Positions 7,879-14,806 of a stretch of DNA of 17,947 bases are shown piece by piece. Source of the stretch: Actinomycetes bacterium (GTDB lineage: Bacteria > Actinomycetota > Actinomycetes > Actinomycetales > Cellulomonadaceae); the NCBI GenBank assembly GCA_023388235.1, contig JAEWGQ010000148.1:1-17947 (forward strand), given 5' to 3'. The translations under genes were made by a program, and so were the position numbers. The notes beneath the pieces were generated by a model. The model made no database searches. It was not told the origin of the DNA and worked only from the letters and a program-made list of their open reading frames with translations. Numbering within the stretch: position 1 is the stretch's first letter; each line of letters begins with the position of its first letter.

Positions 7879-9126
7879 TCAGGCCGCGGCGATCTTCGCG
7901 GCGATGGACGCGCACATCTGCGTCCAGAGCTCGCCGGGGTCGCCCTGCTGGTTGATGATCGCGACCTGCGTGGCGCCCCAGTCGGACCAGACGGAGTCCA
8001 TGGCCGGGATCGACGGCATGGGCACGCCGTTCTTGCCCACCTCGGCGAAGCCCGCGACGACCGGGTCGTCGGCGATCTTGTCGACCGCGGCGCTCAGCGC
8101 CGGGGCACGGCCGCCGGCCTCGTACAGCTCGAGCTGCACGTCCTCGGTGCCCAGGTAGTTCACGACGAACTCGTTCGCGAGCAGCGCGTTCTCGCTCTTG
8201 GCCGAGATGAAGAAGCCCTGGACGCCCACGAACGGCTGGGACTCGCCGCCGCCGGCGGACGGGATGGGCTCGATGGAGACGTCCATGCCGGCGTCGACGA
8301 AGTCGCCGACGTTCCACGGGCCGCTGATCATGTACGGCGCCTTGCCCTGCAGGAACGCCTCCTTGGCGATGTCGCCGGAGATCGTCGTCTTCAGCACGCC
8401 CTCGGCGCCGAGCTTGCCGACGTACGCGGCGAACGCGCGGCCCTGCTCGGTGTCCATCGCGAGCTGCGAGCCGTCGTAGGCGCCGGTGTCGTCCGTCGCG
8501 AACACGGGGGCGCCGAACGAGGTCTGCAGCGGGTACAGGTGGTACGGGTCGCCCGTGGTCTCGTCCTGCTGGATCAGCACCGAGTTCTCGGTCCCGACGG
8601 CCTTGGCCTGCTCGACCAGGGCGTCGAAGGTGTCGGGCGTCGGCTCGGTCACCAGCGCGTTGTTGCGCACCAGGCCGATGTTCTCCACCGAGTAGGGCAG
8701 GCCGTACAGGGTGCCCTCGTAGGTCATGGCGTCGATGGACACGTCGAGGAAGTCGCCGGCCTTGTCGCCGAGCTCGATCGGCGCGACCACGCCGTTCTGC
8801 ACGAGCTTGCCGAGCCAGTCGTGCGCGCCGACGATGATGTCCGGGCCCTGGCCGGTCGGCACCTGCGAGATGAAGTCGTCGCGGATCTTGCCGAAGTCCT
8901 TCTGGACGAACTTCACGGTCACGCCGGTGTCGGCCTCGAAGGCCTCCGCGACCTTCTTGACCGGGCCGGACCGGGTGTCGTCCACCCAGACCGTCAGGGT
9001 GCCGGCCGACTCGGCCGCACCGGTGGACTCGTCGCCGCTCGCGGTGTCGTCGCCGCCGCCCGAGCAGCCGGCGAGCACCAGGGACAGCCCCAGTGCGGTC
9101 GCCAGCGCGGGGATGCTCCGTCGCAT
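7879..9126 (-). CDS. malE: Extracellular maltose/maltodextrin-binding lipoprotein, MalE-like
   Basis: Substrate-binding lipoprotein that captures the sugar outside the membrane and delivers it to the MalF/MalG pair. The 415 residues start with a lipoprotein signal peptide (MRR, hydrophobic core, lipobox LAGC with Cys21) and a Gly/Ser/Asp-rich tether to about residue 42. The type 2 periplasmic-binding fold follows, with TLTVWVDD, PTGQGPDIIVGAHDWLGKLVQNG, LYGLPYSVENIGLVRN and ISGPWNVGDF, all close to maltose-binding proteins of Gram-positive bacteria. The ATG at 9126 has GGAG 9 bases upstream. It is the first gene of the importer operon, about 60 bases behind its predicted promoter and divergent from the LacI-type regulator. 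Specificity for maltose or longer dextrins is inferred from similarity and neighbours. Confidence 0.94.
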   Translation of the reverse strand: MRRSIPALATALGLSLVLAGCSGGGDDTASGDESTGAAESAGTLTVWVDDTRSGPVKKVAEAFEADTGVTVKFVQKDFGKIRDDFISQVPTGQGPDIIVGAHDWLGKLVQNGVVAPIELGDKAGDFLDVSIDAMTYEGTLYGLPYSVENIGLVRNNALVTEPTPDTFDALVEQAKAVGTENSVLIQQDETTGDPYHLYPLQTSFGAPVFATDDTGAYDGSQLAMDTEQGRAFAAYVGKLGAEGVLKTTISGDIAKEAFLQGKAPYMISGPWNVGDFVDAGMDVSIEPIPSAGGGESQPFVGVQGFFISAKSENALLANEFVVNYLGTEDVQLELYEAGGRAPALSAAVDKIADDPVVAGFAEVGKNGVPMPSIPAMDSVWSDWGATQVAIINQQGDPGELWTQMCASIAAKIAAA

Positions 9127-9193
9127 CGTGGTCTCCGTATCGCAGGAAGGTTGCCGGGCGGCTCCTGCGCCGGCCTCGGCTTGACGGGTCGGG

Positions 9194-9223
9194 ACGCTAA
9201 CGGCCCGCAGCCCTTCTCCGCAA
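9194..9223 (-). promoter_or_regulatory. Predicted promoter of the importer operon
   Basis: On the minus strand a -35 box TTGCGG (9223-9218) and a -10 box TAGCGT (9199-9194) are separated by 18 bases. This puts the transcript start about 60 bases before the binding-protein ATG. The -35 box overlaps the operator-like GCAAG repeats, as expected for repression by the divergent LacI-family protein. Boxes were found by eye. Confidence 0.5.
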
Positions 9224-9237
9224 GGTGTTGCAGCAAG
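9220..9237. promoter_or_regulatory. Operator-like repeats for the LacI-family regulator
   Basis: The plus strand reads GCAAGGTGTTGCAGCAAG. GCAAG occurs twice (9220-9224 and 9233-9237), 13 bases apart, with the inverted half TTGC at 9228-9231, so TTGC-A-GCAA is a small palindrome. The segment overlaps the -35 boxes of both divergent promoters. CTTGC/GCAAG half-sites recall operators reported for actinobacterial MalR-type regulators, but the exact site is inferred. Confidence 0.5.
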
Positions 9238-9257
9238 TTTCAGAACGCGCATACAGT
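9228..9257 (+). promoter_or_regulatory. Predicted promoter of the LacI-family regulator gene
   Basis: TTGCAG (9228-9233) and TACAGT (9252-9257) are spaced by 18 bases and lie about 78 bases before the regulator start. The -35 box lies inside the operator-like repeats, so the regulator would repress its own gene together with the importer operon. Found by eye. Confidence 0.45.
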
Positions 9258-9334
9258 GTCGCCCGGCCGCTGCCGACGAGGACGCCGCCCGGGGCCCCGC
9301 CCTGCATCCGGAACGACGAGGACGAGGAGGCCCG

Positions 9335-10384
9335 GTGTCGCTTACGCTCGCCACCGTGCGCACCCGTCTGACGGACCTCGCCGACCAGGCGGGGGTCTCC
9401 ACCGCGACGGTCTCGCGCGTCCTCAACGGCAAGCCCGGCGTGTCCACCCAGGCCCGCGAGGCGGTGCTCGCCGCCCTCGACGTCCTCGGCTACGAGCGCC
9501 CCGAGAAGCTCCGCACCCGGTCCACCGGCCTCGTCGGCCTGGTGGTGCCCGAGCTGTCCAACCCGGTGTTCCCGGCGATGGCGCAGGCCGTCGAGTCGAT
9601 GCTCACCCGCCGCGGGTACACGCCGCTGCTGTGCACCCAGTCCCCCGGCGGCACGACCGAGGACCACTACGTCGAGATCCTGCTGGAGCACGACGTCGCG
9701 GGCATCGTCTTCGTGTCCGGCCTGCACGCCGACACCACGGCCTCCACCGAGCGCTACCAGGCGCTGCGGGGGCGCGGGGTGCCGATCGTGCTGGTCAACG
9801 GCCGCGCGGACGACGTCGACGCCCCCGCGGTGGCGTCCGACGACGCGGTGGCCGTCGACCAGGCGCTCACGCACCTGCTGGCGCTCGGGCACCGCAGGAT
9901 CGGCCTGGCCACCGGACCCACCCGGTTCGTGCCCGCCCGCCGCAAGCACGCCCGGTTCGCGGAGCTGCTGCGCACCCGGCTGGGCGTCGAGGACCCGTCC
10001 GAGCACGTCGTGGCGACCCTGTTCACCGTCGAGGGCGGCGTCCAGGCGGCGCACGAGCTCATCGACTCCGGCCACACCGCGATCATCTGCGGCTCCGACC
10101 TCATGGCCCTCGGCGCGATCCGCGCCGCGCGGTCCCGGGGGCTCGACGTGCCGGGCGACGTGTCCGTCGTCGGCTTCGACGACTCGCCGCTCATCGGGTT
10201 CACCGACCCGCCGCTGACGACCGTGCGCCAGCCCGTCCAGGCCATGGCGCAGGCCGCCGTCCAGGCGCTCATGAGCGAGATCGCCGGGACGCCGGCCTCC
10301 CGCACCGAGCTGCTGTTCCACCCCGAGCTGATCGTGCGGGGCTCCACCGGCGCCGCGCCGGGCCGCCCCGACGCGACCGCCTGA
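9335..10384 (+). CDS. LacI-family transcriptional regulator (MalR-like)
   Basis: DNA-binding repressor expected to control the divergent maltodextrin importer operon in response to an alpha-glucoside. Of 349 residues, about 9-65 form the LacI head: RLTDLADQAGVSTATVSRVL is the helix-turn-helix and NGKPGVSTQAREAVLAALDVLGY the rest with the hinge helix. The sugar-binding core follows, opening with TGLVGLVVPELSNPVFPAMAQAVE and carrying the usual ICGSDLMALGAIRAA and DVSVVGFDDSPLIGFTDPPLTTVRQPVQ segments. The start is GTG at 9335, chosen because GAGGAGG lies 4 bases upstream; the next in-frame GTG at 9356 would leave that site too far away. The alpha-glucosidase gene follows 85 bases later, probably in the same transcript. 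The inducer is not determined by sequence. Confidence 0.92.
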   Translation: MSLTLATVRTRLTDLADQAGVSTATVSRVLNGKPGVSTQAREAVLAALDVLGYERPEKLRTRSTGLVGLVVPELSNPVFPAMAQAVESMLTRRGYTPLLCTQSPGGTTEDHYVEILLEHDVAGIVFVSGLHADTTASTERYQALRGRGVPIVLVNGRADDVDAPAVASDDAVAVDQALTHLLALGHRRIGLATGPTRFVPARRKHARFAELLRTRLGVEDPSEHVVATLFTVEGGVQAAHELIDSGHTAIICGSDLMALGAIRAARSRGLDVPGDVSVVGFDDSPLIGFTDPPLTTVRQPVQAMAQAAVQALMSEIAGTPASRTELLFHPELIVRGSTGAAPGRPDATA

Positions 10385-10469
10385 CCGACCGAACCCGGCG
10401 CTCCCGCGCCGCGCGCACCGTCCCCGCCGACCCCGGCCGGGGCTCCCCCTGCGACCCCGAAGGCACGCC

Positions 10470-12227
10470 GTGACCGCACTCGCCCCCACCCCGCTGACGA
10501 CCGCCGCCCCCGCCGTGGTGCACGAGCCCGGGCCCGCCGACGGCCCGTGGTGGCGCGACGCCGTGATCTACCAGGTCTACCCGCGCTCGTTCGCCGACGC
10601 GGACGGCGACGGCGTCGGCGACCTGCCCGGCGTCACCGCCCGGCTCGACCACCTGGCCGCCCTCGGCGTGGACGCGGTGTGGCTGTCGCCGTTCTACCGC
10701 TCCCCGCAGGCGGACGCGGGCTACGACGTCGCCGACTACCGCGACGTCGACCCGCTGTTCGGCACCCTCGCGGACTTCGACGCCCTGCTGGCCAAGGCGC
10801 ACGGGCTCGGCCTGCGGGTCGTCGTCGACCTCGTGCCGAACCACTCGTCCGACGAGCACGCGTGGTTCGCCGAGGCGCTGCGCACGCCGCCCGGCTCCCC
10901 CGAGCGCGCGCGGTACCTGTTCCGCGACGGCCGCGGCGCGGACGGCTCGCTGCCGCCGAACAACTGGGAGTCGATCTTCGGCGGCCCGGCGTGGACCCGG
11001 CTCACGCCCGAGCAGCACGGCGTGGACGACGGCCAGTGGTACCTGCACCTGTTCGACTCCAAGCAGCCCGACCTCGACTGGACCAACCCCGAGGTCCGCG
11101 CCGAGTTCGAGGACGTCCTGCGGTTCTGGCTGGACCGGGGCGTCGACGGGTTCCGGGTGGACGTCGCGCACGGCATGGTCAAGGCCGAGGGGCTGCCCGA
11201 CTGGGACGGGCACGTCGCCATGATCGACGGCGCCGAGGGCGACGCGGCGGCCGACGGCGAGCCGATCGGCTCCGGCAACCAGGGCCCGATGTTCGACCAG
11301 GACGGCGTGCACGAGATCTACCGCGCCTGGCGCGCGGTGCTCGACGAGTACGACGGCGACCGGATGCTCGTGGCGGAGGCCTGGGTCGAGCCGCTGTCCC
11401 GCCTCGCCCGGTACGTGCGCCCGGACGAGATGCACCAGGCGTTCAACTTCGCCTTCCTCGCCACCGGCTGGGACGCCCCGAACCTGCGCAAGGTCATCGC
11501 CGCGTCCTACGCCGTGAACGACTCGGTCGGCGCGCCCACCACGTGGGTGCTGTCGAACCACGACGTCGTGCGGCACCCGTCGCGCCTCGGGCTGCCCGTG
11601 CCCGGCGCGCGCCCGAACGGCATCGGCCACGGCGACGACCAGCCGGACGAGGTGCTCGGCCTGCGCCGCGGCCGCGCCGCCACGCTCCTGATGCTGGGCC
11701 TGCCCGGCTCGGCGTACCTGTACCAGGGCGAGGAGCTCGGGCTGCCCGAGCACACCGCGCTCGACGACGAGCTGCGCCAGGACCCGGCGTTCTTCCGCAC
11801 GGGCGGGGCGGAGCGCGGCCGCGACGGCTGCCGCGTGCCGCTGCCGTGGGCCGCGCAGGAGCCGGGCTTCGGCTACTCCCCGACCGGCGCGACCTGGCTG
11901 CCCCAGCCCGCCGGGTGGGCCGCCTACGCGGCCGACGCCCAGGACGGCGTGCCCGGGTCCACGCTCGAGCTCTACCGGGCGGCGCTGCGCCTGCGCCGCG
12001 ACGAGCTGCTCGGCGGCGGCGGCGCGGCCTGGGAGCCGGCCTACGCGGACGAGGCCGACGTGATCGCCGTCCGGAACCGGGACGTGCTCGTGGTGGCGAA
12101 CCTCGGGTCCACCCCGGTCGCGCTGCCGGCGGGCGCCGAGGTGCTGCTGGCGTCCGGCCTGCCGGGCGACCCCGCCGTCGTCACCGAGCTGCCCGGCGAC
12201 ACCACCGCCTGGCTGCGGGTGCGCTGA
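10470..12227 (+). CDS. GH13 alpha-glucosidase (oligo-1,6-glucosidase/maltase type)
   Basis: Predicted cytoplasmic exo-acting alpha-glucosidase that would release glucose from imported malto- or isomalto-oligosaccharides. The 585 residues hold the GH13 barrel starting at PWWRDAVIYQVYPRSF (26-41), with DGVGDLPGV (47-55), LVPNHSSDEH (121-130), GFRVDVAHG with nucleophile Asp231, LVAEAW with acid/base Glu303 and SNHDVVRH with Asp365. A short C-terminal beta domain ends the protein. Length and motifs fit the actinobacterial alpha-glucosidase group (probably GH13 subfamily 30). Trehalose synthase is less likely because the enzyme lacks that family's typical extended context. The start is GTG at 10470 with GAAGG about 8 bases upstream. 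It follows the regulator by 85 bases and no promoter was seen in that gap. Confidence 0.92.
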   Translation: MTALAPTPLTTAAPAVVHEPGPADGPWWRDAVIYQVYPRSFADADGDGVGDLPGVTARLDHLAALGVDAVWLSPFYRSPQADAGYDVADYRDVDPLFGTLADFDALLAKAHGLGLRVVVDLVPNHSSDEHAWFAEALRTPPGSPERARYLFRDGRGADGSLPPNNWESIFGGPAWTRLTPEQHGVDDGQWYLHLFDSKQPDLDWTNPEVRAEFEDVLRFWLDRGVDGFRVDVAHGMVKAEGLPDWDGHVAMIDGAEGDAAADGEPIGSGNQGPMFDQDGVHEIYRAWRAVLDEYDGDRMLVAEAWVEPLSRLARYVRPDEMHQAFNFAFLATGWDAPNLRKVIAASYAVNDSVGAPTTWVLSNHDVVRHPSRLGLPVPGARPNGIGHGDDQPDEVLGLRRGRAATLLMLGLPGSAYLYQGEELGLPEHTALDDELRQDPAFFRTGGAERGRDGCRVPLPWAAQEPGFGYSPTGATWLPQPAGWAAYAADAQDGVPGSTLELYRAALRLRRDELLGGGGAAWEPAYADEADVIAVRNRDVLVVANLGSTPVALPAGAEVLLASGLPGDPAVVTELPGDTTAWLRVR

Positions 12228-12233
12228 GCCGCC

Positions 12234-12251
12234 CGCCGGGCCGGCCCGGCG
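12234..12251. repeat. 18-bp perfect palindrome between convergent genes
   Basis: CGCCGGGCCGGCCCGGCG is its own reverse complement. It fills most of the 24-bp gap between the alpha-glucosidase stop and the dusB stop. As RNA it could form a 7-bp G/C stem with a 4-base loop in either direction, so it may act as a bidirectional terminator, but there is no T tract on either side. Confidence 0.5.
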
Positions 12252-13445
12252 TCAGCCGCCGGAGACGCTCAGCTCCGCCTCGTGCAGCGAGCGCCGGAAC
12301 TCCTCGGACAGCTCGCGGGACTCCAGCCAGCCGTCCGGCAGGTGCGGGCGCTTCGGGGTGCCGGCGCGCCCGCGCTGCCCCTCGGCGGCCTCGCCCGGGT
12401 ACGGCTGGTCGAGGTCGAGCGCCGCCACCCGGTCGTCCAGCTCGGCCAGGCTCGACACCAGGCCGAGCGCCGCGCGCTGCTCCCCGCCGACCACGTAGCC
12501 CTTCCAGTACCAGGCCATGTGCTTGCGCAGCTCGCGCAGCGCCTTCCCCTCGTCGCCGAAGTGCTCGATCATCAGCTCGGCGTGCCGGCGGATGACCTGC
12601 GCGACCTCGCGCGCGCCCGGCCGGATCCGCTCGGGCGACCCGGCGAAGGCCGCCGCGAGGTCCGCGAACAGCCACGGCCGCCCCTGGCACCCGCGCCCCA
12701 CCACGACGCCGTCGCAGCCGGTCTCGCGGACCATGCGCACCGCGTCCTCGGCGGACCAGATGTCGCCGTTGCCGAGCACCGGGATGTCCGTCACCGTCTG
12801 CTTGAGCCGGGCGATCGCCTCCCAGTCCGCGGTGCCGGAGTAGTACTGCTCCGCCGTCCGGGCGTGCAGCGCGACCGCCGCGACGCCGAGGTCCTGCGCC
12901 ACGAGACCGGCCTCGAGGTACGTCAGGTGGTCGTCGTCGATGCCCTTGCGCATCTTCACGGTCACCGGCACGCCGTACGGCCGGGCCGCCTCGACCGCCG
13001 CCCGCAGGATCGACTCGAACAGCTCGCGCTTCCACGGCAGGGCCGACCCGCCGCCGCGCCGGGTGACCTTGGGCACCGGGCAGCCGAAGTTCAGGTCGAC
13101 GTGGTCCGCGCGGTCCTCCGACGCGATCAGGTGCACCGCCGCGCCGACGGTCGCCGGGTCGACCCCGTACACCTGCACCGACCGCGGCTTCTCGTCCGGG
13201 GCGTGCGAGATGATCCGCATCGACTCCTCGCCGCGCTCCACCAGCGCCCGCGACGTCACCATCTCCGCGACGTACAGGCCCGCGCCGGACTCGCGGCACA
13301 GCCGCCGGAACGCCGCGTTCGTCACGCCGGCCATCGGCGCGAGCACGACGGGCGTGTCGATCGACAGCGGCCCGATGCGCAGCGGGGGCAGCACGTGCCC
13401 CGCCGGTGCAGGGGCCGCCGGGGCGGGGGCGGGCACAGCGGTCAT
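12252..13445 (-). CDS. dusB: tRNA-dihydrouridine synthase, DusB family
   Basis: FMN- and NADPH-dependent enzyme that reduces specific uridines in the D-loop of tRNAs. The 397 residues show the family in order: LAPMAGVTNAAFRRLC (35-50), the substrate and catalytic segment VDLNFGCPVPKVTRRGGGSAL with catalytic Cys122, VTVKMRKGIDDDHLTYLEAG, ALHARTAEQYYSG, PVLGNGDIWSAEDA and the FMN phosphate site CDGVVVGRGCQGRPWLF. A helical C-terminal RNA-binding part follows. The chosen start is ATG at 13445; an in-frame GTG at 13463 is possible but has no better ribosome site. A -10-like GACAAT ends 6 bases before the ATG, which suggests a leaderless transcript. It is divergent from the YibE/F gene and convergent with the alpha-glucosidase gene. 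Confidence 0.94.
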   Translation of the reverse strand: MTAVPAPAPAAPAPAGHVLPPLRIGPLSIDTPVVLAPMAGVTNAAFRRLCRESGAGLYVAEMVTSRALVERGEESMRIISHAPDEKPRSVQVYGVDPATVGAAVHLIASEDRADHVDLNFGCPVPKVTRRGGGSALPWKRELFESILRAAVEAARPYGVPVTVKMRKGIDDDHLTYLEAGLVAQDLGVAAVALHARTAEQYYSGTADWEAIARLKQTVTDIPVLGNGDIWSAEDAVRMVRETGCDGVVVGRGCQGRPWLFADLAAAFAGSPERIRPGAREVAQVIRRHAELMIEHFGDEGKALRELRKHMAWYWKGYVVGGEQRAALGLVSSLAELDDRVAALDLDQPYPGEAAEGQRGRAGTPKRPHLPDGWLESRELSEEFRRSLHEAELSVSGG

Positions 13446-13451
13446 CCCCCG

Positions 13452-13510
13452 ATTGTCCCCCACGCCGCGGGCGACGGCCGCGGCCGTCGTCCCCGCGGGC
13501 CGGGCAGAAT
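13452..13510. promoter_or_regulatory. Symmetric divergent promoter region of dusB and the YibE/F gene
   Basis: Two -10-like boxes face outward: GACAAT on the minus strand (13457-13452) and CAGAAT on the plus strand (13505-13510). Each ends exactly 6 bases before its start codon, so transcription would begin at or next to the first base of ATG (dusB) or GTG (YibE/F). Between them CCGCGGG-CGACGG (13465-13477) is inverted as CCGTCG-TC-CCCGCGG (13484-13498). The dyad centre near 13481 coincides with the midpoint of the two start codons. No clear -35 boxes or plus-strand Shine-Dalgarno sequence were seen. Confidence 0.5.
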
Positions 13511-13516
13511 CGCCGT

Positions 13517-14764
13517 GTGACCGCTCCCGCCGCCCTGCGCACGCGCCGGGTCATCGCCGCCGTCCTGGTCCCGCTGGTCCTGCTCGCCGCCCTCGGCACC
13601 GCCCTGACCTGGCCGCACGGGGCACCCGCGACCGCCCGCACCGTCGAGGCCGTCGCGCTCGACTACCCGACCGCCACCGTGACCGGGACGTCGGCCGAGC
13701 GCTGCGCCGGCACCGTCGAGGACCGCGCGCCCGACGGCACCGTCCCGGCGCGCGTGCCGTGCCTGCGCGTGTCCGCGACCGTCACGAGCGGGGCCGAGCG
13801 CGGCCGCGACGTCGAGGTGTGGGCCGGCGCGGGGACGACGGCGGCGGACGTGCCGCCCGGCACGCGCATCGTCGTCGAGCACTACCCGGCCACCGACGCG
13901 GACCCGGAGGTCTGGGCCTTCCACGACTACGACCGCTCCGTGCCGCTGGTCGCGCTGGCGCTGGCGTTCGCGCTGGCCATCGTGCTGGTCGCCCGGGCCC
14001 GGGGGCTCCGGGCGCTGCTGGGTCTGGTGATCGCGTTCGCCGTCATCGGGGGCTACCTGCTGCCCGCCCTGCTGGCGGGCGAGGACGCCGTGGTCGTGGC
14101 GCTGTGCGCGTCCACGCTCATCATGACGGCCGTGCTGTACCTGGCCCACGGGCTGTCGCTGCGCACGTCGACCGCCCTGCTCGGCACCCTCGCGGGCCTG
14201 GCGCTGACCACGGGGCTCGGCGTGCTGGCCGCCGGGTGGGCGCGGCTGTCCGGCGTGAGCTCCGAGGACTCCTACCGGCTCGCGCAGCTGCTCGGCGACG
14301 CGGGCGCGACCTCCCTGCGCGGGCTGTTCCTGTGCGGGCTGGTGCTGGCCGGGCTGGGCGTGCTCAACGACGTGACGATCACGCAGGCGTCCGCCGTGTG
14401 GGAGCTGCGGGCGGCGTCGCCCGGGGCGTCGCGCCGGGAGCTGTTCGCCGGCGCCATGCGGATCGGCCGGGACCACATCGCGTCCACCGTGTACACGATC
14501 GCCTTCGCGTACACCGGCGCGGCGCTGCCGGTCCTGCTGCTGCTCGAGCTCTACCGGCTGCCGCTCGGACCCACGCTCACCAGCGGCGAGTTCGCCGAGG
14601 AGATCGTGCGCACCATGGTCGGCTCGATCGGCCTCGTCCTCGCGATCCCGCTCACGACCGCGATCGCAGCGCTGGTCGTCACCCGCGCTCGCGCGGCGTC
14701 GGCCCGGCACGCCGCCCCGGGCCCCCACGCCCATGCGGTCTTGGAGTCGAGTTCCGAAATCTGA
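13517..14764 (+). CDS. YibE/F family membrane protein
   Basis: Polytopic membrane protein of the YibE/F family, whose function is unknown. The 415 residues show an N-terminal membrane helix (about 12-31) and a soluble extracytoplasmic segment (about 32-140) containing two Cys (63 and 82). At least seven further hydrophobic helices run from 142 to 390. The family-typical stretches LNDVTITQASAVWELR, MRIGRDHIASTVYTIAFAY and GEFAEEIVRTMVGSIGLVLAIPLTTAIAA are present. The start is GTG at 13517, because the GTG two bases earlier runs directly into a stop; a leaderless transcript is likely. The last 8 or so residues (VLESSSEI) come from DNA of visibly different composition, so the natural C-terminus may have been altered where the low-GC gene begins. 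It converges with the HEPN-NTPase gene, 42 bases between stops. Confidence 0.87.
   Translation: MTAPAALRTRRVIAAVLVPLVLLAALGTALTWPHGAPATARTVEAVALDYPTATVTGTSAERCAGTVEDRAPDGTVPARVPCLRVSATVTSGAERGRDVEVWAGAGTTAADVPPGTRIVVEHYPATDADPEVWAFHDYDRSVPLVALALAFALAIVLVARARGLRALLGLVIAFAVIGGYLLPALLAGEDAVVVALCASTLIMTAVLYLAHGLSLRTSTALLGTLAGLALTTGLGVLAAGWARLSGVSSEDSYRLAQLLGDAGATSLRGLFLCGLVLAGLGVLNDVTITQASAVWELRAASPGASRRELFAGAMRIGRDHIASTVYTIAFAYTGAALPVLLLLELYRLPLGPTLTSGEFAEEIVRTMVGSIGLVLAIPLTTAIAALVVTRARAASARHAAPGPHAHAVLESSSEI
14429..14497 (+). repeat. Left arm of inverted repeat within the YibE/F genes
   Basis: This 69-base piece of the left YibE/F gene recurs on the opposite strand at 17865-17933 in the right YibE/F gene, with about 67 identities counted by eye. 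The 42 bases 14456-14497 are identical. It encodes the SRRELFAG-x-MRIGRDHIASTVYT segment in both proteins. Outside this block the two genes match mainly at protein level. The arms are about 3.4 kb apart and face inward around the low-GC gene. Confidence 0.85.
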
Positions 14765-14806
14765 TATCGCTCGAAGCACACCGACGACCGTGCCGGTTGC
14801 CGAAAC

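Noticed and set aside
10269..11753. 494-codon minus-strand open frame over the alpha-glucosidase gene.
   Set aside because: Low-complexity antisense shadow; the plus strand encodes all GH13 catalytic motifs.
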